Shown here piece after piece: positions 9,634 through 17,302 of a DNA stretch of 41,601 nucleotides. The notes under the pieces were generated by a model. That model had not been told where the DNA came from, made no database searches, and worked only from the letters and a program-made list of their open reading frames with translations. A program made the position numbers and the translations under genes. Each line of letters opens with the position of its first letter. Position 1 is the first letter of the stretch. The stretch lies in the IMG/VR virus record IMGVR_UViG_3300030104_002752, positions 1 to 41,601 of that record; one strand, 5' to 3'. Origin of the DNA: a virus.

Positions 9634-10472
9634 CAGTACTTCGGAGCCTGCTTGAAGTTCTTACGGATGGTCTTCAGTGCCTCGTCCTTAGTGAAGTTGC
9701 CTAGTCGTGCCTTGGCCTTGCGGCGCTCGTTGTAGTACTCTGCTCGAGCCCGCATCTTTTCGTTAGCGGGGACAGTGGACTTGCGCTCACACAGCTTGTA
9801 GTACATGAAGCACCGCAGCGCCTCCTCTACATACACGTGGATGACGGGGTTGGTAGAGCGAGCCTCATCAGCAATGTACTCGATTACTACCTCTGCCACT
9901 CCAGACTCAGTATCTATCTCAATCCTGTTTTGATCCAAGTTGAGGCGGTACTCACCACGCAGGTGACCACCTCCGACACCGTACAACCTCCCCAAACCAC
10001 CTTGATACAGGTAGTTCTGGAAGACGTAGTAGTCAAAGTCGTTGTCTGTACTATCCGTGCCTGAGGTCGAAGACTTATCGTCTACGCGGTCATCAATTAA
10101 GTTTGCCTCAATGTTCAACGGTCCCCCTTGACTGTCTGTTGTAACCGTGGGGTCTTCTAATTTTTGAGAGTAGTTGATGTTCTTGTTCTGCCCGAGTACG
10201 TGCAGCACCCCATCCTCTCCTACGACACCAAGCTTTACTAGGTCGACATAGTCGTCAGGAAGAGTGACAGTGTTGTTGCTGGCCACTGTGCGCTTCAAAG
10301 ACCGCACGCGAGAGCTGACATCAAAACCAAACTCTCGAATACCGCGCAGTGCAATGTTCCTGATCGCTACGTCGTTTACGTTGCTGATAAAGTCATCGCT
10401 GTCCATGGTGATGATGAAGTCATCCACCACCTGCCTCAGGGTCACAAAGTTTTGTCCGTCAGATAGTGCCAT
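9633..10472 (-). CDS. Tail adaptor / tubular protein A-like (T7 gp11-like), 279 aa
   Basis: The N-terminal half has the mixed helical opening of head-to-tail adaptors: an early helix with FVTLRQVVDDFI, then IALRGIREFGFD, then VTLPDDYVDLVKLGV. The middle holds a poorly conserved Ser/Thr/Asp loop (KSSTSGTDSTDN). The C-terminal part returns to helices with EEALRCFMYYKLCERKS and a basic end (FKQAPKY). This order (helices, TLPxDYv strand, late helices) fits the T7 gp11/tubular-A adaptor family. The stop overlaps the start of the giant tail gene as ATGA, and the start overlaps the preceding gene as TAATG. The assignment is by pattern and position, without a database search. Confidence 0.65.
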   Translation of the reverse strand: MALSDGQNFVTLRQVVDDFIITMDSDDFISNVNDVAIRNIALRGIREFGFDVSSRVRSLKRTVASNNTVTLPDDYVDLVKLGVVGEDGVLHVLGQNKNINYSQKLEDPTVTTDSQGGPLNIEANLIDDRVDDKSSTSGTDSTDNDFDYYVFQNYLYQGGLGRLYGVGGGHLRGEYRLNLDQNRIEIDTESGVAEVVIEYIADEARSTNPVIHVYVEEALRCFMYYKLCERKSTVPANEKMRARAEYYNERRKAKARLGNFTKDEALKTIRKNFKQAPKY

Positions 10473-11275
10473 TATTCAGCTTGCGTTTGTTGCAACCCAT
10501 AGGAGGTCAGCGTAGTATCTCTGAGCCTGACCCCGATCATCTTGACAATTTCTGATACCACTTCGTTGAAGTAGTGCTCGGGTAAGTCGAAGTTGCGGGA
10601 GTCGAACTCGTTGAAAATAGTAAACCCTGTAGCAGCGTCCACAGATATCGTAGAGTATGTAGGGTGGGACTCAAAGTCCACCGCGTCAGTTGCGATTACT
10701 CGAGATCGTGGCTGCCTATAGTACACCATCGTCACTGCCTCTACTGCTTCGGGGAACACTTGAACGTAGTTCCCCATAACCAAAGCCGCAGGGAACTCTT
10801 GAGTAGGGGTAGAGAGATTGCTCTGCAACACTCTCTGGGCTTTCTCTGCGTCGTATATAAGCTCTACAGAAGTGTTTGTCCCCGTAACATACATGTTTAT
10901 GATGCGTGACAAATCAAGGGGCTTTGCAAATCCAATCCCGTCTTCTGGGTCTACAGGCACTATAGTCTCATTGCCATCCTCATCTGTAACTGTTGCTTCA
11001 TAGACATCAGAACCGTCGGCAACCTCAATGCCTACTTGACGTATGAACATCGCCAAATCCTCCTCGACCATCTTGTAGGCAGACTTGTCTCTACCCGCAT
11101 CCCTGCCTGAAGCGCGTAGCGCGTTGGCTATCTTCAGCTCGTTGAACATCTCGTTGTAGACGTTCTGCTGTGCTGTGCGTGCCAAGGTATCGAAAACCAA
11201 AGGGGTAACAAACCCTTTCTGGTCTTTGTTACAAATCTCCCTGACGGTTTCGTATACCCGCTGTACGCTAATCAT
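10472..11275 (-). CDS. Neck/connector structural protein, 267 aa
   Basis: The protein has a helical N-terminus (MISVQRVYETVREICNKDQKG) and NVYNEMFNELKIANALRAS, a central beta region around EAVTMVYYRQPRSR, and a C-terminal helix (EHYFNEVVSEIVKMIGVRLRD) of the kind seen in connector proteins that dock on the portal. It is first in a unit that continues with the adaptor, the giant tail protein and the tail partner. Its own TATATTTG box ends five bases before the ATG, right behind a strong terminator, so this gene opens the tail operon. Homologues in marine phages are usually labelled structural protein. The connector role is inferred. Confidence 0.6.
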   Translation of the reverse strand: MISVQRVYETVREICNKDQKGFVTPLVFDTLARTAQQNVYNEMFNELKIANALRASGRDAGRDKSAYKMVEEDLAMFIRQVGIEVADGSDVYEATVTDEDGNETIVPVDPEDGIGFAKPLDLSRIINMYVTGTNTSVELIYDAEKAQRVLQSNLSTPTQEFPAALVMGNYVQVFPEAVEAVTMVYYRQPRSRVIATDAVDFESHPTYSTISVDAATGFTIFNEFDSRNFDLPEHYFNEVVSEIVKMIGVRLRDTTLTSYGLQQTQAE

Positions 11276-11280
11276 AATTA

Positions 11281-11288
11281 CAAATATA
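11281..11288 (-). promoter_or_regulatory. Bacteroidetes-type -7 box TATATTTG opening the tail operon
   Basis: TATATTTG on the minus strand is followed by five bases and the ATG of the 267-aa connector gene. The box directly abuts the T-tract of the upstream terminator. The -33 region is occupied by the terminator stem and no TTTG is visible there. Confidence 0.65.
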
Positions 11289-11321
11289 AAAAAGAAAAGA
11301 CCGCTCGAGGCGGCCTTCTCT
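11288..11321 (-). terminator. Intrinsic terminator after the 279-aa gene
   Basis: On the minus strand a 12-bp stem (5' arm at 11310-11321, 3' arm at 11293-11304, with G-U pairs) closes a 5-base loop, and a run of Ts follows (11288-11293). It lies 17 bases after the stop at 11338 and just before the next promoter. The A-rich 5' flank makes it possibly bidirectional. Confidence 0.75.
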
Positions 11322-11337
11322 TCTGTGAACTAGGCTG

Positions 11338-12177
11338 TTAACCTAGTCTAGAGAGCTTATCCTCTAGGCTACTAAGTACCGAAGCCCCTTTCTCTGTAAG
11401 GCAGAATCGCGTCATCACATCGACTGGGTCTTGACCAGTAGGGACAGACACGATAAGAGAGTTGCTATCGAACCAATACGCCCCGTCAGGTTTGAGGTTG
11501 ATGAACTGGTAATCCCCTGCTTGCTTTACGATAGATCGTGCTTGCACTTGCGGGTTGTCGAAAGACTGTATGAACTCCCCTGGCTTTTTCTTTGCGATGT
11601 TCAGTAGGTTGAACCGAATCTCGCTAGTCGGGGAATCAACATTGAAACCAAAGAAGATAGCTACAGGGAGCAGCTCTTCGATGCTCTTGTCGCGAACCAT
11701 AGAGATGGCGTCGTTGAGCAGGAACTCTTGCTCGAGCTCTTTCTCTGCGTCGCGCTTCTTGTCAACCTGACGGAAAAGGTTGCCTCCGTTGGCTGCGTTC
11801 ATGGGGTGGATATCCATGAACTTACGCATGTTGGGCTTATCGCGAGGGACGAACAGTTTCTTGTCACGGAATACGACGGCCTCTTTCCTTGCTTTGTCGC
11901 CTTGCTCGTCGGCCCAAATGCTAGGCTCGTTGGGGCAATATCGGATTTCGCGAACTGTATCGTTCTCTTCATCGTACACTGTAACCCCTTTTTGTGGGAG
12001 CATAGTGACGATACCACCTGCGTTGATGATTTCGTACTCTGCATGCTGCAACACTTGCTCTTTGCGGCGTACTACAGTAGGCTTCCTTCGCGTCGTTTTA
12101 GTTGGGGGGGCGACTTTGTTGGTCGCATCGGACAAGGTCTTTTTAGGCCGACCAGGGCTACGCTTTGTTTCAGTCAT
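11338..12177 (-). CDS. Conserved phage protein with AT-hook-like N-terminus, 279 aa
   Basis: I do not recognise a named family. The first 40 residues are basic and contain SPGRPKKTL, an AT-hook-like GRP core, followed by more Lys/Arg. The body has conserved-looking stretches (GGIVTMLPQKGVTVYDEEND, and PNMRKFMDIHPMN near the centre) and helical acidic segments around KKRDAEKELEQEF. It forms a single-gene unit: a -7 box 22 bases upstream of the ATG and a strong terminator 17 bases after its stop. It sits between the fibre gene and the tail operon. A role in DNA binding or in the virion is possible, but neither is shown. Confidence 0.55.
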   Translation of the reverse strand: MTETKRSPGRPKKTLSDATNKVAPPTKTTRRKPTVVRRKEQVLQHAEYEIINAGGIVTMLPQKGVTVYDEENDTVREIRYCPNEPSIWADEQGDKARKEAVVFRDKKLFVPRDKPNMRKFMDIHPMNAANGGNLFRQVDKKRDAEKELEQEFLLNDAISMVRDKSIEELLPVAIFFGFNVDSPTSEIRFNLLNIAKKKPGEFIQSFDNPQVQARSIVKQAGDYQFINLKPDGAYWFDSNSLIVSVPTGQDPVDVMTRFCLTEKGASVLSSLEDKLSRLG

Positions 12178-12199
12178 AATGTATTGAATTAAACTTGAT

Positions 12200-12207
12200 C
12201 AAATATA
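12200..12207 (-). promoter_or_regulatory. Bacteroidetes-type -7 box TATATTTG
   Basis: TATATTTG on the minus strand lies 22 bases before the ATG of the 279-aa gene, beside the TGA stop of the upstream fibre gene (12209-12211). Here a short AT-rich leader would be transcribed, unlike the near-leaderless cases. Confidence 0.6.
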
Positions 12208-12208
12208 A

Positions 12209-13477
12209 TCAAACTGAGAACTTGTACTTTTCGAACAAATCCTTAGCTAGCTTTGCCCCAAATACCGTCCCAATATCTTCAGTGATTATCCCAACCCTAG
12301 CGATGTTATGCCTGAAGGCCCCGCCACCAATGCGGTTTACAGAAAGGATTCCGCTAGTTCGGAACGAACCTATCTCTTCTTGTTTCGGTATAAACCCTAC
12401 TACATCACCAAGGTGATTGTGTAAGTAAAGGTTGTTCTCTTTATCTCTACGCAAAACAAACACGTATGTCTGCTGACCTTCAAACGAACTTGTGTTGACA
12501 TCAGGGCGGTCTAAGAGCGGGTCAGGTATTCTGTACGAAACTGTCCCATCGGCTGTGTTGTTTGTGTTTACAAAGGCTTGTCGATACGAAGACCCTATAG
12601 CGTGATTTACGTAAAACTCATCAGGAGCTTCTCCTACGGCCCCAGAAAAGCCAAGGTTAGTACCAAGTGAGTCATGCGCAAACAGACTCCCTGCAAACAC
12701 AGAGTATGGCCCCGTAGTCCCAACAACTGCATATGCTGTATACGCCCCTTCTACTTCTAAAGTATTAGCCAAGTGCAAATCTTCCGAGGTAGCAAACTGT
12801 ACAGCAACATCATTACTCCCCATAATCCCGTTGTTCCTCTGTACATCTGGAGTGCCTGTGTCGCCTGTGATGTTGTATGTAGCGCCCCCAGTACCAGCGT
12901 TGGCCCAAGTGTTTGCCGCCCCCACTTGGTCGTTAATACTGAGTGCAGCTAGTCCAGCTTCGTTGTAGTCGATGATCGGCATCAACGACGGGGCAGGAAA
13001 GGTGATGTCAGCGATGGTGGTGGTAGTAGTCTGCGTCAAGTCAGAAGATGCAGGGTCATTGCTGATTGCTTGAGTGGACATAACAACAGGGAGGACAGGG
13101 ACTACAGCATTGACTTCAGTTTTATCTGACACTTTAGCCTGAGAGATAGTAGAGAACCCACTCACAGTATCGAATACCATGACATTCTTTTTGCTATCGG
13201 AACCTATGAACTCCATGACATTACGCATGAACTCAAACTCTTGACCTTCCTCACAAGCCACTGCAACCTTAGTGCGCTCTATCGCTTCTCTTGACGTCAA
13301 GTTGCTGTGCTCATATACGCCTGCGTCTTTGAATGTGAAGTTTACCTTCCCCTCTTCAGCGGTCATATGAGACAGGTTTTCTGCTGGTACCCCAAACACT
13401 GACAAGTTCTCCCCAGTGTTAGATTTTGCAGTGCTGAAGGGTGTGACAGCCTCTCTACGGAACAAGAAGAATTTCAT
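12209..13477 (-). CDS. Fibre protein with N-terminal virion-attachment-like domain and lectin (LamG-like) C-terminus, 422 aa
   Basis: Residues 1-115 (MKFFLF..., VFGVPAENLSH, VAVACEEGQEFEFMRNVMEF, KNVMVFD) match in outline the two 101-aa proteins encoded at 14.05-14.67 kb, so this is probably a shared anchoring domain. A Pro/Thr-rich linker follows (PVLPVVMSTQ... TQTTTTTIADI). Residues from about 165 on form a concanavalin/LamG-like beta sandwich: NTWANAGTGGATYN, AYTAYAVVG, GQQTYVFVLRRDKENNLYLH and FGAKLAKDLFEKY at the end. The arrangement suggests a capsid or neck fibre with a glycan-binding tip. It is transcribed alone from a -7 box four bases before the ATG, after a strong terminator. Confidence 0.65.
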   Translation of the reverse strand: MKFFLFRREAVTPFSTAKSNTGENLSVFGVPAENLSHMTAEEGKVNFTFKDAGVYEHSNLTSREAIERTKVAVACEEGQEFEFMRNVMEFIGSDSKKNVMVFDTVSGFSTISQAKVSDKTEVNAVVPVLPVVMSTQAISNDPASSDLTQTTTTTIADITFPAPSLMPIIDYNEAGLAALSINDQVGAANTWANAGTGGATYNITGDTGTPDVQRNNGIMGSNDVAVQFATSEDLHLANTLEVEGAYTAYAVVGTTGPYSVFAGSLFAHDSLGTNLGFSGAVGEAPDEFYVNHAIGSSYRQAFVNTNNTADGTVSYRIPDPLLDRPDVNTSSFEGQQTYVFVLRRDKENNLYLHNHLGDVVGFIPKQEEIGSFRTSGILSVNRIGGGAFRHNIARVGIITEDIGTVFGAKLAKDLFEKYKFSV

Positions 13478-13481
13478 ATTA

Positions 13482-13489
13482 CAAATATA
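13482..13489 (-). promoter_or_regulatory. Bacteroidetes-type -7 box TATATTTG for the fibre gene
   Basis: TATATTTG on the minus strand, then TAAT, then the ATG of the 422-aa fibre gene. It lies just after the T-tract of the 13498-13522 terminator, so termination and re-initiation are only about ten bases apart. Confidence 0.65.
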
Positions 13490-13497
13490 CCGACAAT

Positions 13498-13522
13498 AAA
13501 AAAGGGGGCCGAAGCCCCCTTT
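13498..13522 (-). terminator. Strong UUCG-capped intrinsic terminator of the capsid operon
   Basis: On the minus strand the sequence reads AAAGGGGGC-TTCG-GCCCCCTTT with further Ts: a nine-pair stem with a UUCG tetraloop closed by C-G, a very stable hairpin type. It follows the stop of the 145-aa gene at 13542 and ends the capsid unit. The stem is symmetric and could also work on the plus strand, though no plus-strand gene reads into it. Confidence 0.85.
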
Positions 13523-13541
13523 CTCATATCAGTAAGCTTAA

Positions 13542-13979
13542 TTAAGCCAAGCGAATCAAATCGTATGCCTCGCTAGACGCAGTCACGTTAGTAAACTGCA
13601 AACGGAACATACCGCTACCGACACTAAATGCGTCGTGAGTAGTTGCTGAATTTTCGACATCCATGAATCCAATCAGAGTTGCACCACTAGCCGTTACAAC
13701 AGTGATTGTTTCGTTTTCACCAGCAGTACCAAGGTTAATAATATGAAAATCAATACAGTCACCAACGTTGCACCCAGGTGTACCAGCTACAGCCAAAGCT
13801 GCAGTGGGCAAAGTAAAATCACGTGCAGCAGCAGGGTCCGAGCGAAGGATTCCGTTTTGGATGTCTGCAATCGTAATCGTGTGATCCCCTGACGCAATTG
13901 CAGTTGCAGCCAACGGGCGGTTTTCAAGGGCAACGTCTACACGGTTGACCTCAAGGCTTTCTAGAATAAGGTTGTTCAT
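13542..13979 (-). CDS. Probable capsid decoration/head fibre protein, 145 aa
   Basis: This beta-rich protein has the pattern TITIADIQNGILRSDPAA, DFTLPTAA, GDCIDFHIINLGTAGENETI and ATLIGFM. From memory it is a frequent protein of marine phages found near the capsid gene ('...il..dP...r..tLPta...g..vgd.fdf.iiN'). There are no signal or membrane segments. It is the last gene of the capsid unit, with a long perfect hairpin (14005-14039) upstream and the UUCG terminator downstream. Decoration or head fibre is the likely role, based on position and composition. Confidence 0.6.
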   Translation of the reverse strand: MNNLILESLEVNRVDVALENRPLAATAIASGDHTITIADIQNGILRSDPAAARDFTLPTAALAVAGTPGCNVGDCIDFHIINLGTAGENETITVVTASGATLIGFMDVENSATTHDAFSVGSGMFRLQFTNVTASSEAYDLIRLA

Positions 13980-14004
13980 AGTTTTTGTTTTAAAGAGTTG
14001 AAGT

Positions 14005-14039
14005 GTAAATAGAGCGAGGAATTTCCCCGCCCCATTTAC
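14005..14039 (-). other. Intergenic 15-bp hairpin without a T-tract
   Basis: Arms at 14005-14019 and 14025-14039 pair over 15 positions with three G-U pairs on the minus strand and a 5-base loop. It is not followed by a run of Ts, so it does not look like a simple terminator. Position between two capsid-unit genes suggests an mRNA processing or stabilising element. Confidence 0.6.
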
Positions 14040-14049
14040 TTAGTAGTTT

Positions 14050-14355
14050 TTACAAAACCCCCACGGCTGAAACACCAGTAATGTCGGGATGGAGGTACAC
14101 TGAGTTTTGATCATCTGCCAAAACAATAAACGGGTCTTTAGAGTAGTTGATTGCGTCAACGATAGCTTTTTGAACCGCTTCTAGTTTTCCAGAAGTAACA
14201 GTAAGCTTCATGATGCCACCATTATCAATGCCATCAATTCCTGCATTGTAAACCCAAAGGTTTGTAGCATCTTGAACATCAAAGCCAACAACATTATCTG
14301 CAGGAATCAACTGCTCATCAGTAGCAGCACTTGAACAGTATAAAAATCTTTTCAT
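14050..14355 (-). CDS. Small structural protein, 101 aa, paralogue of its neighbour
   Basis: The protein starts MKRFLYCSSAATDEQLIPADN and has VVGFDVQDATNLWVY, a Gly-rich turn (GIDGIDNGGIMKLTVTSG) and DPFIVLADD. It has the same length as the next gene upstream (101 aa) and shares with it an M(K/E)R(F/Y) start, an IP...GFDV core, GG, SG and DPFI at matching places. The N-terminus of the 422-aa fibre gene follows the same outline. No enzyme motif is present. It lies directly after the capsid gene, so a small capsid-associated or fibre-anchoring protein is inferred. Confidence 0.6.
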   Translation of the reverse strand: MKRFLYCSSAATDEQLIPADNVVGFDVQDATNLWVYNAGIDGIDNGGIMKLTVTSGKLEAVQKAIVDAINYSKDPFIVLADDQNSVYLHPDITGVSAVGVL

Positions 14356-14367
14356 GTTTCCTGATTA

Positions 14368-14673
14368 TTAGAGGCTTGTTTGAGTAAATGATGTCAAGCC
14401 AGAATGTAGCTTGTCTCCTGTCACTTCGTCTAGCGCATTGATAAACGGATCTGTTCCAAAAACAGCTGCATTAGCAAACTGTTCTAGGATAGCTTTACCG
14501 TCACCACTGTTGATGACAAAGGTTAGAACTCCACCTGCGTCGCGTGCTCCAATACCATCGAAGTACATGAGCATAGCAGTCGCTCCTGTAACATCAAAGC
14601 CTCTAATTGAGCTTAGAGGTATGGTCACTTCTGCGGCAGCCGTAGAGTCGTTAAATCGAAAATATCTTTCCAT
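14368..14673 (-). CDS. Small structural protein, 101 aa, paralogue of its neighbour
   Basis: The protein starts MERYFRFNDSTAAAEVTIPL and has IRGFDVTGATAMLMYFDGI, GGVLTFVINSGDGKAI and DPFINALDEVTG. It is the closer of the two 101-aa paralogues to the capsid gene, 58 bases after the capsid stop, with a hairpin in the gap. Tandem duplication followed by divergence best explains the pair. A capsid-surface or fibre-anchor role is inferred from the similar N-terminal domain of the 422-aa fibre protein. Confidence 0.6.
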   Translation of the reverse strand: MERYFRFNDSTAAAEVTIPLSSIRGFDVTGATAMLMYFDGIGARDAGGVLTFVINSGDGKAILEQFANAAVFGTDPFINALDEVTGDKLHSGLTSFTQTSL

Positions 14674-14688
14674 AGGGTCAAAATTTAT

Positions 14689-14722
14689 GGTTAGGGTGGA
14701 GGCTATACACCCCCACCCTACC
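14689..14722 (-). other. Hairpin directly after the major capsid gene
   Basis: On the minus strand GGT+AGGGTGG pairs with CCACCCT+ACC (10 bp with one bulged A) around a 13-base loop. It begins ten bases after the capsid stop. The downstream sequence is AT-rich (ATAAATTTTG) rather than a clean T-run, so it may be a leaky terminator or an RNA 3' end that keeps capsid mRNA in excess. Confidence 0.5.
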
Positions 14723-14731
14723 TAGTTAATA

Positions 14732-16132
14732 TCAGCCCTTGAGGACGACGTGTTGGTTAGCAGCGCGGACGCAGAGAGCAACCTCAGAACGGTAGTGGAA
14801 GACCGCTTGGTCAGTTCCGACATCACCGTTGTTGGTGTGCCCGAGGACTCCACCACCAGTTACCCAGTGCTCCATCTCACGGCTGTATCCGTTAGCCTCC
14901 TTGTAGTACAAAGCCAGTGAAGGGGCGCTGTTTCCTGTACGCTGGTCTACGACGTTAGCGAGAGGAGTCATGACACCTTGGAACTTTGTGCTAGCACCCA
15001 AGAGAGTAGGATCGTTCAGGAGCTTCCAGTCGTGCTTGTGGAAGGTGTATCCACCACGGGTGAAGCTCTTGAATCCGAGCTGCACAGCCATGTCAGCGTT
15101 GTTTTGGAAAGCACCGAACTGACCAGGCAAGCCAGCCGTAACACCAGTAGAGATACCAGAAGCGAGCATATCGTCGATAGCGAGGTCTTGCTTACGGTTC
15201 AAGTACATAGCGTACTCAGCAGGAGCACCTTGCTTGTCGAGCTCGATGATGATATCGTCAAACTCAGCGAAGCTGTCGAGTGGGTTAGCGTTGGCGCTAG
15301 TCACGTTGATACCACGAGACTCCACAGCGCTGAAGTAACCCTCAGAGCCTGCGATGTCATTAGACAAAGCCGTACCTGCAGTCCCATCGTGCTTTTCACC
15401 AAAGAGCATCATCATCTCACGCTGGTCTTCGAAACGCTTGCGAGCCTCTTGCTCGGCATACATAAACCAGCGATACTCACCGCCACCGACGTTGACCCAA
15501 CCGATGTTCGTAGCTTGAGAACCGTTGACTTCGTGACGTCCCTTGACAATCATGAATGGGTTGCTCCGACGAACCGTGTTAGTCTCATCAAATGCCACAG
15601 GCTGGTTGGTGCCCTGAGCGTACATGTTGCCCAACTTGATGAGCGTACCACCAGCGGTGTCTACGTCACCAGCAGTACATGTCTCACCGTCAAGCTTGAC
15701 AAGCACAACGTCTTGACCAGCACCAGTAGCAAAACCACCAGACTGAACAATAAAACGAACGCCAGACTCAGCGTCCATAACCACGTCGTTGACTTGAAGT
15801 CCTTCTTTGACAGCAGTGTCATCAAGAGTAACAGATGCAGTTCCACTGTGAGCGGGGGCGTCAGCGTAGGCCAAAGTCTTGTGGCGACGGCCAGCCTCCC
15901 ACCAATCGACTTGGTCAGAGCTACCACCCGAAGTCACAGCTCCAGTAAGCTTCAAAAATCCTGTAATTCCTTGCTCACCAAAGGTCTCAGTCAACTCGGG
16001 GATGACGAGGTCCTTGGTGGTTTTAATGAGCGTATCGACAGTAGTATACGTTTCGGGTGAAATCCGAAAGTTCAGTGCCGCATCATTTTGCGTTGAGCCA
16101 GCAGCAGTGCTAGCTCCAGTAATCGTTGCCAT
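14732..16132 (-). CDS. Major capsid protein, 466 aa
   Basis: The length, the absence of signal or membrane segments, and position directly after a scaffold-like gene fit an HK97-fold capsid protein. Visible stretches include TLIKTTKDLVIPELTETFGEQ near the N-terminus, a Gly-rich beta region (SGTASVTLDDTAVKEGLQVND), the helix AEQEARKRFEDQREMMMLFGE, PAEYAMYLNRKQDLAIDDML, and a C-terminal FHYRSEVALCVRAANQHVVL. No N-terminal propeptide and no protease gene are visible nearby. Codon choice looks richer in C-ending codons than in flanking genes, as expected for a highly expressed protein. The RNA just before the start is A-rich (AGAAAAAT), with no Shine-Dalgarno sequence. Confidence 0.8.
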   Translation of the reverse strand: MATITGASTAAGSTQNDAALNFRISPETYTTVDTLIKTTKDLVIPELTETFGEQGITGFLKLTGAVTSGGSSDQVDWWEAGRRHKTLAYADAPAHSGTASVTLDDTAVKEGLQVNDVVMDAESGVRFIVQSGGFATGAGQDVVLVKLDGETCTAGDVDTAGGTLIKLGNMYAQGTNQPVAFDETNTVRRSNPFMIVKGRHEVNGSQATNIGWVNVGGGEYRWFMYAEQEARKRFEDQREMMMLFGEKHDGTAGTALSNDIAGSEGYFSAVESRGINVTSANANPLDSFAEFDDIIIELDKQGAPAEYAMYLNRKQDLAIDDMLASGISTGVTAGLPGQFGAFQNNADMAVQLGFKSFTRGGYTFHKHDWKLLNDPTLLGASTKFQGVMTPLANVVDQRTGNSAPSLALYYKEANGYSREMEHWVTGGGVLGHTNNGDVGTDQAVFHYRSEVALCVRAANQHVVLKG

Positions 16133-16143
16133 ATTTTTCTATG

Positions 16144-17283
16144 TTAAATGTTGAATGTGACTTTGCTTTTTCCTTGTTGCAAAATCTGTCTCACCTGATC
16201 GGCGAGAGGGTTAGGTTGATTTTGACCGCTAGCATCGTTTGGTGCTGCAGCCTGGACGTTTGCTGCATTCGTCACCACCCCACGTTGACCATCGCTCATG
16301 CCCTGCCGATAGGCAGACTGCACGATTGTATCGATGTTGTCAACGACAGCGCGGTGTGAAGACAGCGTGTCATAATCCCAGCTCCCGTCTTCTCTGACGT
16401 ATGGGTCAAAGTAGTTCTCGAGCTCGGCGTTCTTTTGCTTCAACTGTCCTTTGTAGGCATCGTCAAGACCAAACGTAAACGTCTTGTCACCACCGAGGTC
16501 GAACTCCAACCCAGTTAGTGCATCTACGTTGTATGACATCTCCGCTATCCAGGACTCGTCTATGAGCGGTTCCGTCTCGGCCTGCTCGACTTCCTGTCGC
16601 TGTGGGGTGACATACCCTGAGCGCAAAGTTTCAATGCTGTCTTTTGCCTTCTGCCCATCCATCTTGAGCTGAAGCTGAGAAAGCTGAACCTCTTGTTCGG
16701 TATGAACGTCGGGGTCCAACTTGTATTTGCTCTTGAGCAAGAGGTTGACTTCCTCGCCACTTAGGTTCGGGTGATCTGAAGCCATTTGCACACGCAATGC
16801 GGTGAAGTCGTCCATCTCAGACGGATTCAACTGCTGGTATGCAAACCAATCTTCAGGTCTCCGCCCTGTGTCCTGTACGAACTTAGCGATGACTTCTAGC
16901 CCCTCGTCGAGCTGTGGCGGTGCAGCCAACTCCTCGAAGGAAGTGACGTCTCTCCCCAGCCTCTCGCTGAGATATGAGAAGACAGCACCTTCTACGTCTT
17001 GTTGGCTATACTGCCCCTGTTCTGGTTCAGGCTGAGTAACCTGTTCTGGAACTGGAGTTTCTACTTGCGGTTCGATAGCTTCTGCATCTGCAGCAGGAGT
17101 GCTATCGGTATTGGCAGCGAATTCCTCTTGGAAGCTGGCTGCCAGGTCTGTTGGATTGTCAAAGATTTGGATCTTTGGTTGCTCCTGTGCAGGGGTTTCC
17201 TGTACTGGTGCTTCTTGAATTACTGCCTCTTGTGCAGACGCCTGCTCTACGGCAGGCGCTTCTTGCTGAACTTCTTGCTCCAT
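16144..17283 (-). CDS. Probable capsid scaffolding protein, 379 aa
   Basis: The first 100 residues are a low-complexity Glu/Gln/Ala/Pro tract (QEAPVQETPAQE-like repeats). The middle contains acidic helical segments with FSYLSERLGRDVTSFEEL, and a possible coiled coil around EQEVQLSQLQLKMDGQKAKD. The C-terminus (ADQVRQILQQGKSKVTFNI) is a short basic helix like the capsid-binding ends of known scaffolds. An acidic, helical, low-complexity protein immediately upstream of the capsid gene is the usual signature of a scaffold. Twelve bases or fewer separate it from the capsid start, so they are co-expressed. Confidence 0.7.
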   Translation of the reverse strand: MEQEVQQEAPAVEQASAQEAVIQEAPVQETPAQEQPKIQIFDNPTDLAASFQEEFAANTDSTPAADAEAIEPQVETPVPEQVTQPEPEQGQYSQQDVEGAVFSYLSERLGRDVTSFEELAAPPQLDEGLEVIAKFVQDTGRRPEDWFAYQQLNPSEMDDFTALRVQMASDHPNLSGEEVNLLLKSKYKLDPDVHTEQEVQLSQLQLKMDGQKAKDSIETLRSGYVTPQRQEVEQAETEPLIDESWIAEMSYNVDALTGLEFDLGGDKTFTFGLDDAYKGQLKQKNAELENYFDPYVREDGSWDYDTLSSHRAVVDNIDTIVQSAYRQGMSDGQRGVVTNAANVQAAAPNDASGQNQPNPLADQVRQILQQGKSKVTFNI

Positions 17284-17302
17284 TGTATTTAATTAATTGT
17301 AA

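Noticed and set aside
14978-16060. 360-aa open frame on the plus strand opposite the capsid gene
   Set aside because: Low-complexity Ser/Val/Leu/Thr composition, exact mirror of the highly biased capsid codons; no start context and no independent motif. It is a shadow of the capsid gene.
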